A stretch of 7,605 nt of DNA from Candidatus Methanoplasma sp. (GTDB lineage: Archaea; Thermoplasmatota; Thermoplasmata; Methanomassiliicoccales; Methanomethylophilaceae), in contig JAITQH010000017.1 in assembly GCA_031288985.1 (NCBI GenBank), positions 1 through 7,605 on the forward strand. Reading direction: 5' to 3'. Both the position numbers and the translations under genes were made by a program. Below, piece after piece: positions 5,757 through 7,605 of this stretch. The notes beneath the pieces were generated by a model. That model was given only the letters and a program-made list of their open reading frames with translations. It did not search any database and was not told where the DNA came from. Within the stretch, counting starts at the first letter, position 1. Each line of letters begins with the position of its first letter.

Positions 5757-6788
5757 ATGTCAGGCAAAACAAGGGTCAGCAGACGGGCAAAATTGCTGTC
5801 CGCAGTCGCCGTCCTGACGGCGATACTGACCCTTTCCATACTTTTGGACCTTTCTTGGGCCAGACACCCTCTCTCCCTGGGAGAGGTCTGGGCCGCCCTG
5901 ACCGGCCACGGCACATGGGCCAACAACATCATTGTGAACTCCATCAATGCCCCAAGGGTGGCGTTCGGAGTGTTCGTGGGCGCCGGCCTCGCCGTTACGG
6001 GCGCCGTCATGCAGGCGATATTCCGCAATCCTCTTGCATCCCCTTACATCCTGGGGCTTTCTTCGGGCGCGTCTCTGGGAGCGGCCGTCGCCATACTGTT
6101 CTCGGTGCCTCTGATCCCGATCGCGATCGTCCAGCCTGCCTTGGCGTTCGCATTCTGTCTGGGGACCATGCTCTTGGTGTACGTGCTGTCCGGGACAGGC
6201 GGAAAACTGAGGACGGAGACCCTCATACTGGCGGGTGTGGCCGTGTCCTCTCTCCTGTCCGCCGCCGTATCCTTCCTGACGTACATCGCCCCCAGCGAGA
6301 AGATGGGCGACATCGTCTTCTGGTCCATGGGGAGCCTCTCAAAGGTGACATGGACGGAGATGACGTTCTCCATCCCGATAATCGTAGCAGGCATGGCCAT
6401 AATGCTGACGCAGTCCAAGAACCTTAACGCCATGATGCTCGGCGACGCCCACGCCATGGATCTCGGAGTGGATGTGAAGAAGGTCCGCCTGTTCCTTCTG
6501 ATCGTTTCGACTCTGACGGTCGCGGCCGCCGTGGCCTTCGTCGGGGCGATCGGTTTCATAGGGTTGGTGATACCCCACATATTCAGGCTGCTGCTCGGGC
6601 CCGACAACCGCATAGTGCTGCCTTTGTCCGCGCTCGGAGGCGCGGCGTTCATCCTTCTGTGCGACTACGCGGCGCATATGGCGGCGGAGCATTACGGCGT
6701 GCTGCCGATAGGCGTGGTCACCGCCTTCATAGGCGCGCCGTTCTTCATCTACCTGCTTTCGAGGAAGAGAAGCGAGGTGGGATGGTGA
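5757..6788 (+). CDS. ABC transporter permease, FecCD family
   Basis: The 343-residue membrane subunit that forms, as a dimer, the translocation path for iron-siderophore, haem or cobalamin-type substrates in the cytoplasmic membrane. It is highly hydrophobic, with roughly nine to ten helices as usual for the family and normal length. Family hallmarks are APRVAFGVFVGAGLAVTGAV (65-84) followed by MQAIFRNPLASPYILGLSSG (85-104), FWSMGSL (188-194), and the region facing the ATPase, GDAHAMDLGVDVKK (229-242). Late hallmarks are GAIGFIGLVIPHIFRLLLG (263-281) and LPIGVVTAFIGAPFFIYLL (316-334). The gene begins 8 bases after the binding-protein stop with only a weak site (AAGG), and its last bases overlap the ATPase start, consistent with one transcript and coupled translation. 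Nothing appears truncated. BtuC and FecCD proteins cannot be told apart reliably by eye. Confidence 0.95.
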   Translation: MSGKTRVSRRAKLLSAVAVLTAILTLSILLDLSWARHPLSLGEVWAALTGHGTWANNIIVNSINAPRVAFGVFVGAGLAVTGAVMQAIFRNPLASPYILGLSSGASLGAAVAILFSVPLIPIAIVQPALAFAFCLGTMLLVYVLSGTGGKLRTETLILAGVAVSSLLSAAVSFLTYIAPSEKMGDIVFWSMGSLSKVTWTEMTFSIPIIVAGMAIMLTQSKNLNAMMLGDAHAMDLGVDVKKVRLFLLIVSTLTVAAAVAFVGAIGFIGLVIPHIFRLLLGPDNRIVLPLSALGGAAFILLCDYAAHMAAEHYGVLPIGVVTAFIGAPFFIYLLSRKRSEVGW

Positions 6789-7573
6789 GCGTGCTGGAAA
6801 CAGACGGATTGTCGTATATGTACGACGACAAGATCGTTTTGGACGAGGTGTCCGTCAGCGTCGGCAAGGGCGAGATACTCGGCATACTCGGACCCAACGG
6901 GTGCGGGAAGACCACTCTTCTGAAGAACCTCAACCGCAACCTGCATCCCCACGGAGGGTGCGTGACCATAGACGGAACGGATCTCGAGGACATCACGAAA
7001 AGGAGCATAGCCCAAAAGGTCGCCGTGGTCCCCCAGACCAACGAGATACGCTTTGCGTTCACCATCAGGGACATAGTGAAGATGGGAAGGATGCCGTTCC
7101 AAGAGGCTTTTCGGGGAGAGTCGTCGGCAGATCTGGAGATCGTCGAGAAAGCGATGGAGCGCACGGGGCTCCTCCCCCTTGCCGACCGCTTCATAAACAC
7201 CGTCAGCGGCGGAGAGAGGCAGAGGGCGATAATCGCAAGAGCGATAGCCCAGACTCCCGAGGTGATCCTCATGGACGAACCCACTCTGCACTTGGACGTC
7301 AACATGCAGTTCGAGGTGCTCGATCTCGTTTCATCGCTCGCCAAGGAGAGCGCGCTGACCGTCGTGATCGTGTCCCACGACCTTCCGATGGTCACGAGAT
7401 ACTGCGACCGCGTCATATTGATACACGACCGCAGGGTTTTCGCCGTCGGGTCCCCCGAAGAGATCCTCACGCCCGAGAACATGCGCACGGTGTTCAAAGT
7501 CGATGCGGAGCTTGAACGGGACTCCCGCACCGGCAGGAGCACGGTCAGGCTTTTCGGATCGTGCCGCGTCTGA
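6782..7573 (+). CDS. ABC transporter ATP-binding protein, FecE/BtuD type
   Basis: The 263-residue cytoplasmic ATPase that powers the importer. Motifs in order: Walker A GPNGCGKTT (37-45), Q-loop Gln85 in VVPQTN, signature VSGGERQRA (141-149, with Val instead of the common Leu), Walker B VILMDEP (161-167) with catalytic Glu166, D-loop LHLD (169-172), and the switch His199 in VIVSHD. All are intact. Length and order match FecE, FepC and BtuD-like subunits, and PTLHLD is typical of this subfamily. The ATG at 6782 is chosen because GAGGTGG lies just upstream and because the ABC fold begins directly after it. The open frame continues further upstream, but there it overlaps the permease and is Arg-rich and unrelated. 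The start overlaps the permease stop by 7 bases. A GTG three bases later is a possible alternative start. Confidence 0.96.
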   Translation: MVSVLETDGLSYMYDDKIVLDEVSVSVGKGEILGILGPNGCGKTTLLKNLNRNLHPHGGCVTIDGTDLEDITKRSIAQKVAVVPQTNEIRFAFTIRDIVKMGRMPFQEAFRGESSADLEIVEKAMERTGLLPLADRFINTVSGGERQRAIIARAIAQTPEVILMDEPTLHLDVNMQFEVLDLVSSLAKESALTVVIVSHDLPMVTRYCDRVILIHDRRVFAVGSPEEILTPENMRTVFKVDAELERDSRTGRSTVRLFGSCRV

Positions 7574-7576
7574 TCG

Positions 7577-7583
7577 TCTTTTT
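7577..7583 (+). terminator. Short T-rich tract after the ABC operon (possible terminator)
   Basis: TCTTTTT begins three bases after the stop of the ATPase gene. Archaeal RNA polymerase can terminate at runs of five or more T without a hairpin, so this may end the operon transcript. The tract is short and the window ends 22 bases later, so read-through into a further gene cannot be excluded. Confidence 0.3.
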
Positions 7584-7605
7584 GCAATGTTCGTTGCGAC
7601 AACCC

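Noticed and set aside
4723..5772. A 349-residue minus-strand open frame opposite the binding-protein gene
   Set aside because: It has no ribosome site, no motif and low-complexity composition. The plus-strand gene has a strong start signal and family features.
6745..7602. A 285-residue minus-strand open frame opposite the ATPase gene
   Set aside because: It is Ser/Arg-rich without domain features and antisense to intact ABC motifs.
7587..7605. An ATG near the right edge that could begin another gene
   Set aside because: It has no ribosome-binding sequence, and only six codons are visible before the window ends.
1..7605. Possible pyrrolysine (TAG) read-through, considered because of the suspected lineage
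   Set aside because: All identified genes with a visible 3' end stop at TGA or TAA and none shows an internal TAG in a conserved domain.

Overview
The window looks like part of an archaeal chromosome. Every start region that can be judged has an AT-rich TATA-like box about 25 bases before a plausible transcription start. One gene appears to be leaderless. The protein set (archaeal-style PEP synthase, an aquaporin, a CBS plus ParB-like fusion, a membrane-anchored binding protein) fits a euryarchaeon. The moderately high GC and frequent ATA and AGG/AGA codons suggest Thermoplasmata or Methanomassiliicoccales-type methanogens. That lineage guess is inference from overall impression, not from a marker gene. 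There is no rRNA, tRNA, CRISPR array, insertion sequence or integrase, and I see no sign of recent transfer.

Layout. Positions 1-315 (minus) hold the N-terminal part of an aquaporin-family channel that runs off the left edge. A 284-base intergenic region follows, with divergent TATA boxes, a GC-rich core carrying two 10-bp palindromes, and a perfect 17-bp palindrome at the predicted start of ppsA transcription. ppsA (600-2915, plus) encodes phosphoenolpyruvate synthase, the entry step of gluconeogenesis. It converges, across 36 bases containing a strong GC hairpin, on a minus-strand gene (2952-3812) encoding two CBS domains fused to a ParB/sulfiredoxin-fold domain with a DGHHR motif. That gene is divergent from a gene for a SUFU-domain protein (3876-4538, plus), and the two appear to share one AT-rich promoter element.

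The right part is a complete ABC importer operon of the iron-siderophore/haem/cobalamin type: binding protein (4645-5748), FecCD-type permease (5757-6788) and ATPase (6782-7573). The genes are tightly packed, with an 8-base gap and then a 7-base overlap. They sit behind a promoter whose TATA region lies inside an imperfect 30-bp inverted repeat, a good candidate operator. The binding protein has no lipoprotein cysteine but carries a C-terminal membrane helix, so it is probably tethered to the outer face of the cytoplasmic membrane beside its permease.

The parts most worth a second look are the CBS/ParB-like fusion (a possible nucleotide-sensing serine-kinase-like enzyme), the SUFU protein next to it, and the two palindromic promoter elements. 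I found no clearly new multi-gene system; most of the window is ordinary housekeeping and transport.
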